This document shows positions 1-6,903 of a DNA stretch of 32,428 bases, in pieces. The position numbers and the translations under genes were made by a program. Below the pieces are notes generated by a model. It did not search any database. It saw only the letters and a program-made list of their open reading frames with translations, and was not told the origin of the DNA. Every line of letters starts with the position of its first letter. Within the stretch, counting starts at the first letter, position 1. Source of the DNA: a virus; IMG/VR virus record IMGVR_UViG_3300025012_001072, positions 1 through 32,428 of that record; one strand, 5' to 3'.

Positions 1-155
1 ACAAGTCAGAGTTTGACCAGCGGGAGATAGTTCTTCTCGCTCTATTTATTCAACTTGACCTGACCGATCGGAAGATCGCCGAGATCATGCGGTGCTCTTC
101 GGAGACGGTCCGCACCTGGCGCAGCAAGTTTAAGGTCCTGACTGGAGGCATCTAA
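1..155 (+). CDS. C-terminal fragment of a helix-turn-helix DNA-binding protein
   Basis: An open frame enters from the left edge (first full codon at base 3) and stops at TAA 153-155, giving about 50 residues. The end reads LTDRKIAEIMRCSSETVRTW, which looks like a recognition-helix HTH of the sigma-region-4/LuxR/resolvase type: a 'D-x-x-IA-x-x-x' first helix, a turn, then an 'S-x-x-TV-x-x-W' helix. The missing N-terminus prevents a family call. It lies just upstream of dnaN, whose GGAGG ribosome site (144-148) falls inside its last codons, so the two are probably co-transcribed and translationally coupled. It could be a late-gene regulator or a terminase-type HTH protein; this is inference. 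Confidence 0.6.
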   Translation, partial: KSEFDQREIVLLALFIQLDLTDRKIAEIMRCSSETVRTWRSKFKVLTGGI

Positions 156-1292
156 ATGAAACTTACCATCCCCAAAACCACCCTCGCTTCTACCTTGTCC
201 CGCGTCCAGGGCATCTGTTCAGGCCGCAACACCATGGCCATTCTCTCCAACGTCCTTCTGCATGCGTGGCCCAAGGCGCTGCACCTGTCCGCCACCGACC
301 TGGAGGTCGGCTACACCACCATGGTCGAAGGCGCCGTGATCGAAAAAGCGGGCAAGATCACCCTGCCCGCCAAAAAATTGCACGAGATCATAGCCCACAT
401 CCCCACCGACAACGTCACCCTCGAACTGTGCGAAGACAACTGCCGCGTCAACATAACCGGCGGCACCTACTTTTCCACCCTGGCCGGGATCGCCGCCGAT
501 GAATTCCCCGCCATGCCCCCGGTTAACGGCGACACCTTCGACCTCGACGCCTCCGCGATCCTCCGGCTGCTTGGCCACGTCGATTACTGTATGTCCAAGG
601 ACGAAAAGATGTACCACCTCTGCGGCGTCCTCCTCCAGGTACAGACCCGCGAAGAAGAAAACCTTTCACCCCGGCTCATCGCCGCCGCCACCGACGGTCA
701 CCGCCTTGCCTGTGACAGCAGTGCCCTGCCGGGCGAGCCCCGGCCGGTACCGAAAGACCTGCTGCGCGGTTGCATTGTCTCCCGCAAAGGAGTCGGCGAA
801 CTGAAAAAACTACGCACCGAAGGCATCCTTGTTATCACCATCGCCGGCAACAATCTGTCCATCACCACCGAATATGAAACCTTATTTTTGCGCCTTGTTG
901 ACGGTGAATTCCCAAACTGGCGGGCCATCGTCCCTGCCAACATCGCCGGCACCATTGAAACCAAGCGCAGCCCGCTTATAGACGCCCTCGACCGCGTCAG
1001 CCTCCTGTCCGCGGACAATCACCGCGGCACAACCTGGGACATAGCCGAAGGTGGCATCAACTTCCGGGCCACCAACCCCGAACTCGGCGAAGCTTCAGAT
1101 CGGGTAACCGCCGTAGTCGGCGTCGATCCCCGCGAATTCAGGCTCAACGCCAACTACATCAACCAAGCGCTTACCTCCATGGATTGCGGCATCGTTCAGA
1201 TCCACCTGCCAAAAGACGAACTGAGCCCGATCAAGATCACCCCCACCTGCGAAGAAGAGCCCTTCGCCGTTATCATGCCAATGAGGCTTTAG
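156..1292 (+). CDS. dnaN: DNA polymerase III beta subunit (sliding clamp), phage-encoded
   Basis: A 378-residue protein that aligns along its length with bacterial DnaN (about 366-380 aa), the ring-shaped clamp that tethers DNA polymerase III to its template. The N-terminus (MKLTIPKTTLASTLSRVQ), the early 'ILSNVLL' and 'LSATDLEVG' segments, 'ATDGHRLA' in the middle, 'FRATNPELGEA' late and the exact DnaN ending 'MPMRL' are all family hallmarks. The start is supported by GGAGG 7 nt upstream. The next gene's GGAGAG site overlaps its stop, so the two form one operon. A clamp is a host housekeeping protein and is uncommon as a phage gene. Here it probably redirects the host replisome to the phage genome, or replaces a host clamp the phage polymerase cannot use. 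The family is clear; its role in the phage is inference. Confidence 0.93.
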   Translation: MKLTIPKTTLASTLSRVQGICSGRNTMAILSNVLLHAWPKALHLSATDLEVGYTTMVEGAVIEKAGKITLPAKKLHEIIAHIPTDNVTLELCEDNCRVNITGGTYFSTLAGIAADEFPAMPPVNGDTFDLDASAILRLLGHVDYCMSKDEKMYHLCGVLLQVQTREEENLSPRLIAAATDGHRLACDSSALPGEPRPVPKDLLRGCIVSRKGVGELKKLRTEGILVITIAGNNLSITTEYETLFLRLVDGEFPNWRAIVPANIAGTIETKRSPLIDALDRVSLLSADNHRGTTWDIAEGGINFRATNPELGEASDRVTAVVGVDPREFRLNANYINQALTSMDCGIVQIHLPKDELSPIKITPTCEEEPFAVIMPMRL

Positions 1293-1301
1293 GAGAGTTC
1301 G

Positions 1302-2186
1302 ATGGCAAACACATCAATAGATTGGACCGACAAGGTCTGGAACCCGACGACCGGCTGCACCAAAGGTTGCTCCTACTGTTATGCAAGAAAAATGGCGCAC
1401 CGGCTTAAAAGAATAGGACAAGCGAAGTACTCCGGAGGGTTTGCCCCCGCGTGCCACCCGGCAGAGCTATCCAAGCCGCTTCACTGGCGGAAACCGTGCC
1501 GCGTTTTCGTCAACAGCATGGGCGATCTGTTCGATCCTGCCATCCCGGACGACTTTATCCGCCAGGTGATAGAGGTTATCGCTTCCACACCTCACCTGAC
1601 ATACCAGATCCTTACAAAATTCTCCGCCAGGATGGAGAATTTCTTTCAGGAAGTGACCCCTGCCCATGAAATAGATAATCTGTGGGTCGGTGTCACCATT
1701 GAAAACCAGTTCACCTTCAAGCGCTGGTGGGACCTCTACTACGCTAACGTAGCCCACCGCTTCATCAGTTTTGAGCCACTCACCGGCCCGATTCGCTTCG
1801 ATTGCATCCACTGTCACGGCAAAGGCCATTACGACGACAATTTCAACACCCCCTGCCCGGTCTGTAAAGAAGCCGGCACCACGATGGACCGGATAGACTG
1901 GGTCATTTGCGGCGGAGGTACCGGCTCTAAGGCATCAGCAATGTCTGTCAGCTGGGTTCGTCACCTTCGCGACGAGTGCGTTTCGAACAATATTCCTTTT
2001 TTCTTTAAACAGTGGGGAGAGTGGGCGCCAAGCATACTGGAAGTCGTTGAAGGCAGCGTAAACCATACCAACGGGCGTTACTGGCCCGTGTTTGACCGCA
2101 CTTGTCAAGGTGTTATGAGAAAAATCAAGGCAACATCCATGATCGACTCCGCATGGTGGCGGCAGTTCCCGGAGACAGCGCGATAA
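1302..2186 (+). CDS. DUF5131 / phage Gp37-Gp68 family protein, radical-SAM-like
   Basis: A 294-residue protein beginning MANTSIDWTDKVWNPTTGC, the signature of the phage Gp37/Gp68 (DUF5131) family. C19, C23 and C26 form a CX3CX2C motif like the [4Fe-4S] ligand set of radical SAM enzymes, followed by YARKMAHRL. A second cluster (C168, C171, C185, C188, with HGKGH between) resembles a zinc knuckle. 'VNSMGDLFDP', 'VGVTIEN' and 'FEPLTGP' are further family blocks. The substrate is unknown. Such proteins are often found with a 'three-Cys-motif partner' gene (TcmP), which is absent here unless it lies left of the window. The gene sits between dnaN and the terminase and shares their operon. The family call is confident; enzymatic activity is inference. 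Confidence 0.85.
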   Translation: MANTSIDWTDKVWNPTTGCTKGCSYCYARKMAHRLKRIGQAKYSGGFAPACHPAELSKPLHWRKPCRVFVNSMGDLFDPAIPDDFIRQVIEVIASTPHLTYQILTKFSARMENFFQEVTPAHEIDNLWVGVTIENQFTFKRWWDLYYANVAHRFISFEPLTGPIRFDCIHCHGKGHYDDNFNTPCPVCKEAGTTMDRIDWVICGGGTGSKASAMSVSWVRHLRDECVSNNIPFFFKQWGEWAPSILEVVEGSVNHTNGRYWPVFDRTCQGVMRKIKATSMIDSAWWRQFPETAR

Positions 2187-2187
2187 C

Positions 2188-2964
2188 ATGCCCACCCCCG
2201 CCCGCGACATAGCTCTGGACACTGAGCAGATCCTTACCGACGCCAGAGCCAAGGCCCTGCGAGCCGTGAAGAAAAGTGCCACTGCCGCCAACCTCAAAAA
2301 CCTTGAGGCTGCAGAGAAAGCTGTGCGCGACTTCCAGGCGGCCAAATCGGCGGAGGCGCATCCGGGCGAGCGGCGGTTGAAGAATATCCCGGACGTTCAC
2401 GCCTACCTCACCGAAGAAAAGAAGTACAAAGTCAGCGAACGGAAGCTCTATGAAGACAAACGCCTCATCATCAAACAGCCGGACGGCTCATACCTTGCCA
2501 AAGATGCTGAAGACTACGCCAACCGGTTTCTGCCGAAGCTGGACGGTTCCGACGATACCGAAGGCGGACTTGCCAAGATAAAGCAGCAGAAGGAAAACGA
2601 GCTTCTCGACGAAAAGATTCAGCGCGAACGGCGCCGCAACAAGGTAGAGACCGGCAAACTCATCCTTCGCAGCAGGGTAGACCAGCAGCTGGCCGCCCGT
2701 GCCGCCTTCATTTGTTCCGATCTGGACCTGTTCGGGCATAGCCAACTACCCGAGGTAGTAGAACAAGTTTTAGATGCCAAAGCCGCCCCACCGGAAGTCG
2801 CCGATTACATCATCGAACTCAAGACACGGCTGGTACCGGAAATGATTGCGGCCTTCCTGAAAGAAAAAAAGAAATGGATGGACCGCTACTCCCAGCCCCT
2901 GCAGTTTCAAGCGCCGCTGGCGTCGATCCTGGAAGAGATGGAAGAGGACCTTGAGGAAGAATAA
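2188..2964 (+). CDS. Probable terminase small subunit
   Basis: A 258-residue, highly charged, mostly helical protein immediately before the large terminase, which it overlaps by one base (TAATG). Position and composition support a DNA-packaging small subunit that would recognise the packaging site and hand DNA to the large subunit. It is longer than lambda Nu1 (181 aa). Residues about 66-100 (IPDVHAYL...KYKVSERKLYEDKRL) resemble an HTH/MerR-like segment, followed by a charged, probably coiled-coil region around 'KQQKENELLDEKIQRERRR'. The acidic tail ends EEMEEDLEEE. No strong family motif can be assigned by eye, so the name rests mainly on synteny. Confidence 0.65.
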   Translation: MPTPARDIALDTEQILTDARAKALRAVKKSATAANLKNLEAAEKAVRDFQAAKSAEAHPGERRLKNIPDVHAYLTEEKKYKVSERKLYEDKRLIIKQPDGSYLAKDAEDYANRFLPKLDGSDDTEGGLAKIKQQKENELLDEKIQRERRRNKVETGKLILRSRVDQQLAARAAFICSDLDLFGHSQLPEVVEQVLDAKAAPPEVADYIIELKTRLVPEMIAAFLKEKKKWMDRYSQPLQFQAPLASILEEMEEDLEEE

Positions 2965-4892
2965 TGCAAGCCCCCGCCGCCAACATAACGCAGCCATCCA
3001 TGTTCTTCCCCTTCCGCTTTTCAGCGGCCGAGCGCGACGTCTTCCGCGCCGAGGAAGACCTGAAGATCTCCGAATGGGCGGAAAACAACATCCACGTCCC
3101 CAGGGGTGCGCATGTGGGCCGGTACCGGAATGAGCTGAACCCCTACGGCGTCGACGTCATGGACTCCTGGCAACTGCCCCACGTGCGCGAAATCAACGTC
3201 TGCGCCCCACCCCAGGCCATGAAAACCATCACCGCTCACACCTGCGCCGGCTGGGCCTGGAAGAACGCCCCCGCCGAGATGATGATGATCATGCCGGACC
3301 GTGGCGAAGTCAAAGAAGTCATGGAAGACCGGCTCATTCCCATGCTGCAGAACTCTCCCGAGCTGGCCCGGCACCTGTCAGACAACCCTGACGACACCAG
3401 CAAATTTCACGTCAAGGGCAACCACGGCGCCGTCATTTACACCGCCTGGCCCCGCAGCGCCGCCAAGCTCGCCGGGAAGCCGGTCAAATACCTTTTTTTC
3501 GACGAAACCGACAAATACCCGGATTTCGTCGGCAAGGAGACCGACCCTTTCAACCTCGGCGAGAAACGCAAGCGTACCTTCCGCCACACCTACAAGATAT
3601 ATCGCAGTTCCACACCCACCGTCGAAACCGGACCGATCTGGCGTTTCCTCAACGGCTCCGCCGTCATCAAGCACTGGCAGGTTTACTGTCCCGACTGTGG
3701 CGTCGGCCACGTCATGCACCGCAAAAACCTGCGCTACCCCAAGGACAAGACCCCGGCCGAGATCATCCAGGGGAAGCTTGCCCGCTACGAATGCCCCAAC
3801 TGTGAAAGCAAGTGGACCGACACCAAGCGCAACTTCGCCACCCGCTGTGGCGAATGGATCATTGTCAAAGGACACGACGTCCCCTACTCCGTCAGCATAG
3901 GCTATCACCTGTCCGGTTGCGCCGTTATGGACATATCCCTGTCGGAAATCGCCAAAAAGGAAATAGAAGCCAAGACCGACACCGCCGCCGCCATCGACCT
4001 GGCAAACGACTACGACGCCGAACCCTATGTGCCGGACAAAAAACAGCGCAAAGAAGACAGCATTCTCCGGCTGATAGACATGTCCATGCCGCGCCACATA
4101 GTGCCGCGCAACGCCAACAGCCTAATAATTTGTGCCGACGCCCAGAAGATCGGCGCCCATTACGAAGTCCTCGCCTTCGGCTGGGGTCGCGAGCTTACAT
4201 GCTCGATCATCGATCACGGCTATGTCGAGGACGAAGACCACCTGAAGCGGATCGCCTCCCGCGACTGGTACGATGCCGACGGCAGACTGTACAAATGCCG
4301 CGCCGGCTTCATCGATTCCGGCGGCGGCACGTCCCCCAAGAACCCGAAGCATAGCCGAACCGACGAGATATACAGCTTCTGTATAGAAGACAGCTTCTGG
4401 CACCCGCTGAAGGGCAAACAGCGCCAAACCACCCCCGTCAACTGGACCCGACTCGACTACTTCCCCGGCCGTGAGGGGCAGAAGGTAGCCATTCCCGGCG
4501 GCCTCGTGCTCTATACCCTTGACACGACCTATTACAAGAACAAACTCGCCCGCAAGCTGCAGATAGACCCCGGCAACCCCGGCGCGATCCACCTGCACAA
4601 CGGCTTCACCGTCGAAGAAATGGAAGCCTGGACCGGCCCCCATTCCCTGCAGGAAGAGAGCTACAACCGCTGGAACGACTACGCAAAGCAGATGTGCGCC
4701 GAAGTCCAGGACGAACGCGGCCTCTGGGACAACCCGAAGCGGCTGCCAAACCATCACTGGGACATCGGCGTGTACCGCTATGCCGTTGCCGACCTGCTTT
4801 TCATCGGCGACGAGAAACCGGAACACGAAGTTACAGAAGATAGAGAGACGAAAAGACCTGAACCAAGACAACAGAAATCGCGGAGGTGGTAG
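2964..4892 (+). CDS. Terminase large subunit, lambda gpA family (ATPase-nuclease)
   Basis: A 642-residue protein with the architecture of lambda gpA, the motor that cuts concatemeric phage DNA and pumps it into the prohead. The 'FRAEEDLKISEWAENNI' opening is typical of the family. A Walker A-like segment APPQAMKT lies at 81-88, and Walker B is YLFFDETD at 176-183. Two CX2C pairs (CPDCG near 240 and CPNCE near 277) form the zinc-knuckle region usual in gpA proteins. The nuclease half begins near 'IICADAQ' and carries the 'VLAFGWGRE' strand. The residue before the Walker A lysine is Met rather than the usual Gly. Reading starts directly on the small subunit's stop. A cohesive-end (cos) strategy is expected from the family, but I cannot locate cos. 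Confidence 0.9.
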   Translation: MQAPAANITQPSMFFPFRFSAAERDVFRAEEDLKISEWAENNIHVPRGAHVGRYRNELNPYGVDVMDSWQLPHVREINVCAPPQAMKTITAHTCAGWAWKNAPAEMMMIMPDRGEVKEVMEDRLIPMLQNSPELARHLSDNPDDTSKFHVKGNHGAVIYTAWPRSAAKLAGKPVKYLFFDETDKYPDFVGKETDPFNLGEKRKRTFRHTYKIYRSSTPTVETGPIWRFLNGSAVIKHWQVYCPDCGVGHVMHRKNLRYPKDKTPAEIIQGKLARYECPNCESKWTDTKRNFATRCGEWIIVKGHDVPYSVSIGYHLSGCAVMDISLSEIAKKEIEAKTDTAAAIDLANDYDAEPYVPDKKQRKEDSILRLIDMSMPRHIVPRNANSLIICADAQKIGAHYEVLAFGWGRELTCSIIDHGYVEDEDHLKRIASRDWYDADGRLYKCRAGFIDSGGGTSPKNPKHSRTDEIYSFCIEDSFWHPLKGKQRQTTPVNWTRLDYFPGREGQKVAIPGGLVLYTLDTTYYKNKLARKLQIDPGNPGAIHLHNGFTVEEMEAWTGPHSLQEESYNRWNDYAKQMCAEVQDERGLWDNPKRLPNHHWDIGVYRYAVADLLFIGDEKPEHEVTEDRETKRPEPRQQKSRRW

Positions 4893-5084
4893 ATGGCTGA
4901 AAAGTTGAACAATTTATTGATCGGAATGAAGGCGATCTGCCAGTTTCTGAATGGGATCAGCGAAGCCACCGCCCTGAAATGGCACCGCGAACTGGGGCTT
5001 CCGATCAAGAAAACCAGCCAGTCGGGCTACTGGGTGGGGTCACGTACAAAAATAGAGGAATGGTCGCGTAATGTCACAGAGTAA
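4893..5084 (+). CDS. Small HTH protein, excisionase/MerR-like
   Basis: A 63-residue protein starting one base after the terminase stop, with GGAGGTGG overlapping the end of that gene. The sequence 'GMKAICQFLNGISEATALKW' followed by 'HRELGLPIKK' reads as a winged-helix or excisionase-type DNA-binding fold. 'GYWVGSRTKIEEW' resembles the wing and final helix. It may be a second DNA-recognition component for packaging, or a small regulator. It is the last gene before the apparent accessory island. Confidence 0.6.
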   Translation: MAEKLNNLLIGMKAICQFLNGISEATALKWHRELGLPIKKTSQSGYWVGSRTKIEEWSRNVTE

Positions 5085-5091
5085 CTTTTTC

Positions 5092-5121
5092 TTTACAACC
5101 CCTTATGAGTTTGGCTATAGT
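5092..5121 (+). promoter_or_regulatory. Sigma70-type promoter driving the putative small RNA
   Basis: TTTACA (5092-5097) and TATAGT (5116-5121) are separated by 18 bases. This is a good housekeeping-type -35/-10 pair in an otherwise gene-free stretch directly after a stop codon. The expected start is near 5127-5129, exactly at the beginning of the structured element. No operator is obvious nearby. Confidence 0.6.
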
Positions 5122-5127
5122 TGCTGC

Positions 5128-5302
5128 ATCCAAAGTCAGAAGGGGCGCCGCTCCCTACAAGCGGCACATTCGTTTCAAAGACACCGAACGCATAGTCTTT
5201 GAAACCGGCATTGCTTTCACCAAGCGTGCCCTGGATGCGCCCTAACCGTAAGGCGGGCGGCGGCTCTTTTGACCCGTGGATAGTCCAGGGCACGCTTTTT
5301 TT
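5128..5302 (+). ncRNA. Putative phage small RNA, about 175 nt
   Basis: The 250-base gap between coding regions contains, in order, a promoter, three inverted repeats and a U-tract terminator, with no credible reading frame. Hairpin 1 pairs GCCGC 5147-5151 with 5161-5165. Hairpin 2 pairs GTTTCAAAGAC 5172-5182 perfectly with 5195-5205 around a 12-nt loop. Hairpin 3 pairs AAGCGTGCCCTGGA 5222-5235 perfectly with 5284-5297 and encloses a GC-rich 48-nt insert, with a short CGCC/GGCG stem possible inside it; a run of T follows. The unit lies between the packaging genes and a set of micro-genes. No known RNA family is recognised. Alternatives are a long attenuator for the downstream genes, or a cos/pac structure. 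Confidence 0.55.
5222..5302 (+). terminator. Rho-independent terminator with a long closed insert
   Basis: A perfect 14-bp inverted repeat (5222-5235 with 5284-5297) merges directly into TTTTTTT (5296-5302). The 48-nt interior is unusually large for a terminator and is GC-rich, so the arms probably close a composite domain. Confidence 0.65.
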
Positions 5303-5335
5303 GTGCTCAAAATCCAAAGTCAAAGGAGGTGCATC

Positions 5336-5500
5336 ATGAAGAAAGGGAAAGCCAAGACAGCGGAAGAGAAAATCAAAAAGATGGAGCTGCTGATGACCAG
5401 CGGAATGGATGAGGCACTTATTTTTGCGGCCTTCTGTTTCATCCTTTTCCCGGCACAGTGGGGCAGGTACCACAGAAACACAGCGGGAGGTGGCGCATGA
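5336..5500 (+). CDS. Micro-protein with one membrane-like segment
   Basis: A 54-residue product, MKKGKAKTAEEKIKKMELLM and onward. The start is fixed by a consensus AAAGGAGGT (5322-5330) five bases before ATG. A strongly basic/charged N-terminus precedes a single hydrophobic stretch, EALIFAAFCFILF (residues about 26-38), then a short polar tail. A cytoplasmic N-terminus with one membrane span is likely. The stop overlaps the next start (ATGA). No family is recognised. Its place in a three-gene coupled cassette suggests an accessory function such as exclusion or membrane modulation, which is inference only. Confidence 0.6.
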   Translation: MKKGKAKTAEEKIKKMELLMTSGMDEALIFAAFCFILFPAQWGRYHRNTAGGGA

Positions 5501-5655
5501 AAGGCCGGAATATGGAAGCCAAATTGCAGACCGCCGAGCGGATCATGGGCTTAAACGTTGACACCGGGGCCAAGGTGCTGGCAATCTTCCTGTTGTTTGT
5601 ACCGAAATTGTCGAAGACCGTAACCCGCAGCTTGGTGTCCGGAGGTGTGGCATGA
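5497..5655 (+). CDS. Second micro-protein with a hydrophobic segment
   Basis: A 52-residue product starting at an ATG that overlaps the previous stop by ATGA, with GGAGGTGG just upstream (5488-5495). The hydrophobic core VLAIFLLFVP (about residues 27-36) is flanked by lysines and could be a short membrane span or an amphipathic helix. It ends by overlapping the next gene with ATGA. Unrecognised. Confidence 0.55.
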   Translation: MKGRNMEAKLQTAERIMGLNVDTGAKVLAIFLLFVPKLSKTVTRSLVSGGVA

Positions 5656-5954
5656 GCAGGCATGAAATGTTTGAAGAAGTTCAGGATTCGCCGGTAGGCT
5701 TTCCCTCACAGGATGAGTTTATGACGGCATTTCAGGACATGATAATGGCGAAGCTTGCGGGCGGTTTTCCCATGGCACGGCTGCGCGAGATGGACCATAC
5801 CGTGACGGTCCAAAAGGGAAGTACAACCTACTCGATGGTGGTCAATATTTCGGAGTTCGAATCTGATCCAGGTGCGCCGCTGTTGGTGATCATAAAACAG
5901 CCGAACATCGCTGAAAGGAAGGTCGGATATCAATTCAGCGGGCTTTTACACTAA
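5652..5954 (+). CDS. Hypothetical protein, 100 aa
   Basis: A soluble-looking protein translated by ATGA coupling from the previous gene, with GGAGGTG (5640-5646) before the start. The N-terminal part (MSRHEMFEEVQDSPVGFPSQ) is polar. The C-terminal part (HTVTVQKGSTTYSMVVNISE, then PLLVIIKQP) has an alternating pattern suggesting beta-strands. It is the last gene of a three-gene coupled cassette and is closed by a strong hairpin starting at the base after its stop. No family is recognised. Confidence 0.6.
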   Translation: MSRHEMFEEVQDSPVGFPSQDEFMTAFQDMIMAKLAGGFPMARLREMDHTVTVQKGSTTYSMVVNISEFESDPGAPLLVIIKQPNIAERKVGYQFSGLLH

Positions 5955-5990
5955 GGGGTCGGCGCAAAATTGCGCCGACCCCCCCTAGTT
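5955..5990 (+). terminator. Strong hairpin terminator after the micro-gene cassette
   Basis: A 28-base near-perfect palindrome (13-bp arms 5955-5967 and 5970-5982, AA centre) starts at the base after the stop codon and is followed by CCCCTAGTTTTCTT. Its centre contains the 16-mer GGCGCAAAATTGCGCC that recurs at 6002, so the element may be both terminator and protein-binding site. Confidence 0.6.
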
Positions 5991-6017
5991 TTCTTCTACT
6001 GGGCGCAAAATTGCGCC
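5961..6017. promoter_or_regulatory. Twin 16-bp palindromes upstream of rha: likely operators
   Basis: GGCGCAAAATTGCGCC occurs twice, at 5961-5976 and 6002-6017, 41 bases apart (about four helical turns, so on the same DNA face). The second copy ends about 13 bases before the AGGAGG of the rha-like gene. Identical dyads placed just before a regulatory gene suggest binding sites for a dimeric repressor, possibly autoregulation. The first copy is also the core of a terminator-like hairpin. Confidence 0.55.
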
Positions 6018-6041
6018 GAGTTAAAGACTAAGGAGGATAAA

Positions 6042-6839
6042 ATGGATCAACTTGTAACTTTTGAGAAAGGGGAAGCCCTAACAAATACGCTGATTATTGC
6101 CGAGGGCACCCAAAATGAACATGCTAGTGTTATAAATCTGGTCAGAAAATATACTTCAGATTTGGAAGAATTTGGCCCTTTGCGATTTGAAATCGCGAAG
6201 GGTAAGCCTCTTCCCCAGGGAGGGTTTGCAAAGTCAACCGAATACGCCCTTCTTAATGAACAACAAGCCACTTTACTTTTGACCTACATGAAAAACACTC
6301 CTATCATTCGAAAATTCAAAAAGTCTCTGGTGCGAGCTTTCTTTGAACTATCACGTGAACAGGTATTTTTCGAGAACAGCAGGAGCGTCAACGTCAACAT
6401 GGCCCACACCCGCGGCATTACCAATCCTCACGGCCTCGATATCCGCTACACTCTCGACCTTACCAAGATTGTTATGCACCCCACCCGCACCAGCATCACG
6501 ATTCTTGAGCGTCTCGCCGGAGTGCCGATGGATGATATCTTGGCGGAGATGCCCACGGTCGGCCTCGGCAACCCCCACGCTTCAGTTTTGGCCTTCAGCA
6601 AGGAACGCATCAAAGAATCTGCCGGCGCACGGGTGGAAACCGCCGCCGTATATGCAGCCTACCGGGAATATTGTGCGAAAGAAGGCATTCTTCCCATGCC
6701 CATGAACAACTTTGGCCGCAGTCTCAGGCTGCTTTTGCCGTTTATTGAGGATGCACGCGGCCCCTCCGCTGGTGGGCACCGTCCCCGCTGTTACGCAAAT
6801 ATTGCACTTGCAGAGGCGAAAGACCCTCTGCAGCACTGA
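6042..6839 (+). CDS. Rha-family phage regulatory protein / antirepressor-like
   Basis: A 265-residue protein. ATG 6042 is chosen because AGGAGG (6031-6036) sits five bases upstream; an in-frame TTG at 5970 lies inside a palindrome and is unlikely. Residues about 20-112 follow the Rha pattern: 'H.SVI.LVRKY..DLEEFG' for the N-terminal helix, then 'EYALLNEQQATLLLTYMKNT' and 'IRKFKKSLVRAFFELSREQ'. The last 70 residues (ETAAVYAAYREYCAKEGILP, then FGRSLRLLLP) resemble the winged-helix C-terminal domain of phage D5-like primases and antirepressors. Rha proteins are known to interfere with phage growth when host integration factor is missing. The first third is visibly more AT-rich than the rest, suggesting domain shuffling. 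Confidence 0.75.
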   Translation: MDQLVTFEKGEALTNTLIIAEGTQNEHASVINLVRKYTSDLEEFGPLRFEIAKGKPLPQGGFAKSTEYALLNEQQATLLLTYMKNTPIIRKFKKSLVRAFFELSREQVFFENSRSVNVNMAHTRGITNPHGLDIRYTLDLTKIVMHPTRTSITILERLAGVPMDDILAEMPTVGLGNPHASVLAFSKERIKESAGARVETAAVYAAYREYCAKEGILPMPMNNFGRSLRLLLPFIEDARGPSAGGHRPRCYANIALAEAKDPLQH

Positions 6840-6850
6840 AAAAACTGGTC

Positions 6851-6877
6851 AGGACGGTCCAAAATTGGGCCGTCCTT
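6851..6877 (+). terminator. Hairpin downstream of rha
   Basis: AGGACGG (6851-6857) pairs with CCGTCCT (6870-6876). An inner CCAA/TTGG extends the stem, so it is a long imperfect hairpin ending in TT and starting 12 bases after the rha stop. The U-tract is weak. Confidence 0.5.
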
Positions 6878-6903
6878 CCCGCCTTAAAAAACCCTGTCAA
6901 CCT

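Larger units (their letters stand above)
5128..5322 (+). repeat. 11-bp direct repeats flanking the small-RNA unit
   Basis: ATCCAAAGTCA occurs at 5128-5138 and again at 5312-5322, bracketing the structured element almost exactly. The second copy runs into the AAAGGAGGT ribosome site of the next gene. The repeats may mark an insertion or duplication boundary, or may be binding sites. Confidence 0.6.

Noticed and set aside
2100-2260. cos site just before the small terminase
   Set aside because: The genes are separated by one base only and no dyad or repeated binding motif is visible; cos must be elsewhere or unrecognisable by eye.
5970-6041. Upstream TTG start adding 24 residues to the rha-like protein
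   Set aside because: The extension is translated palindrome sequence, and ATG 6042 has its own AGGAGG.
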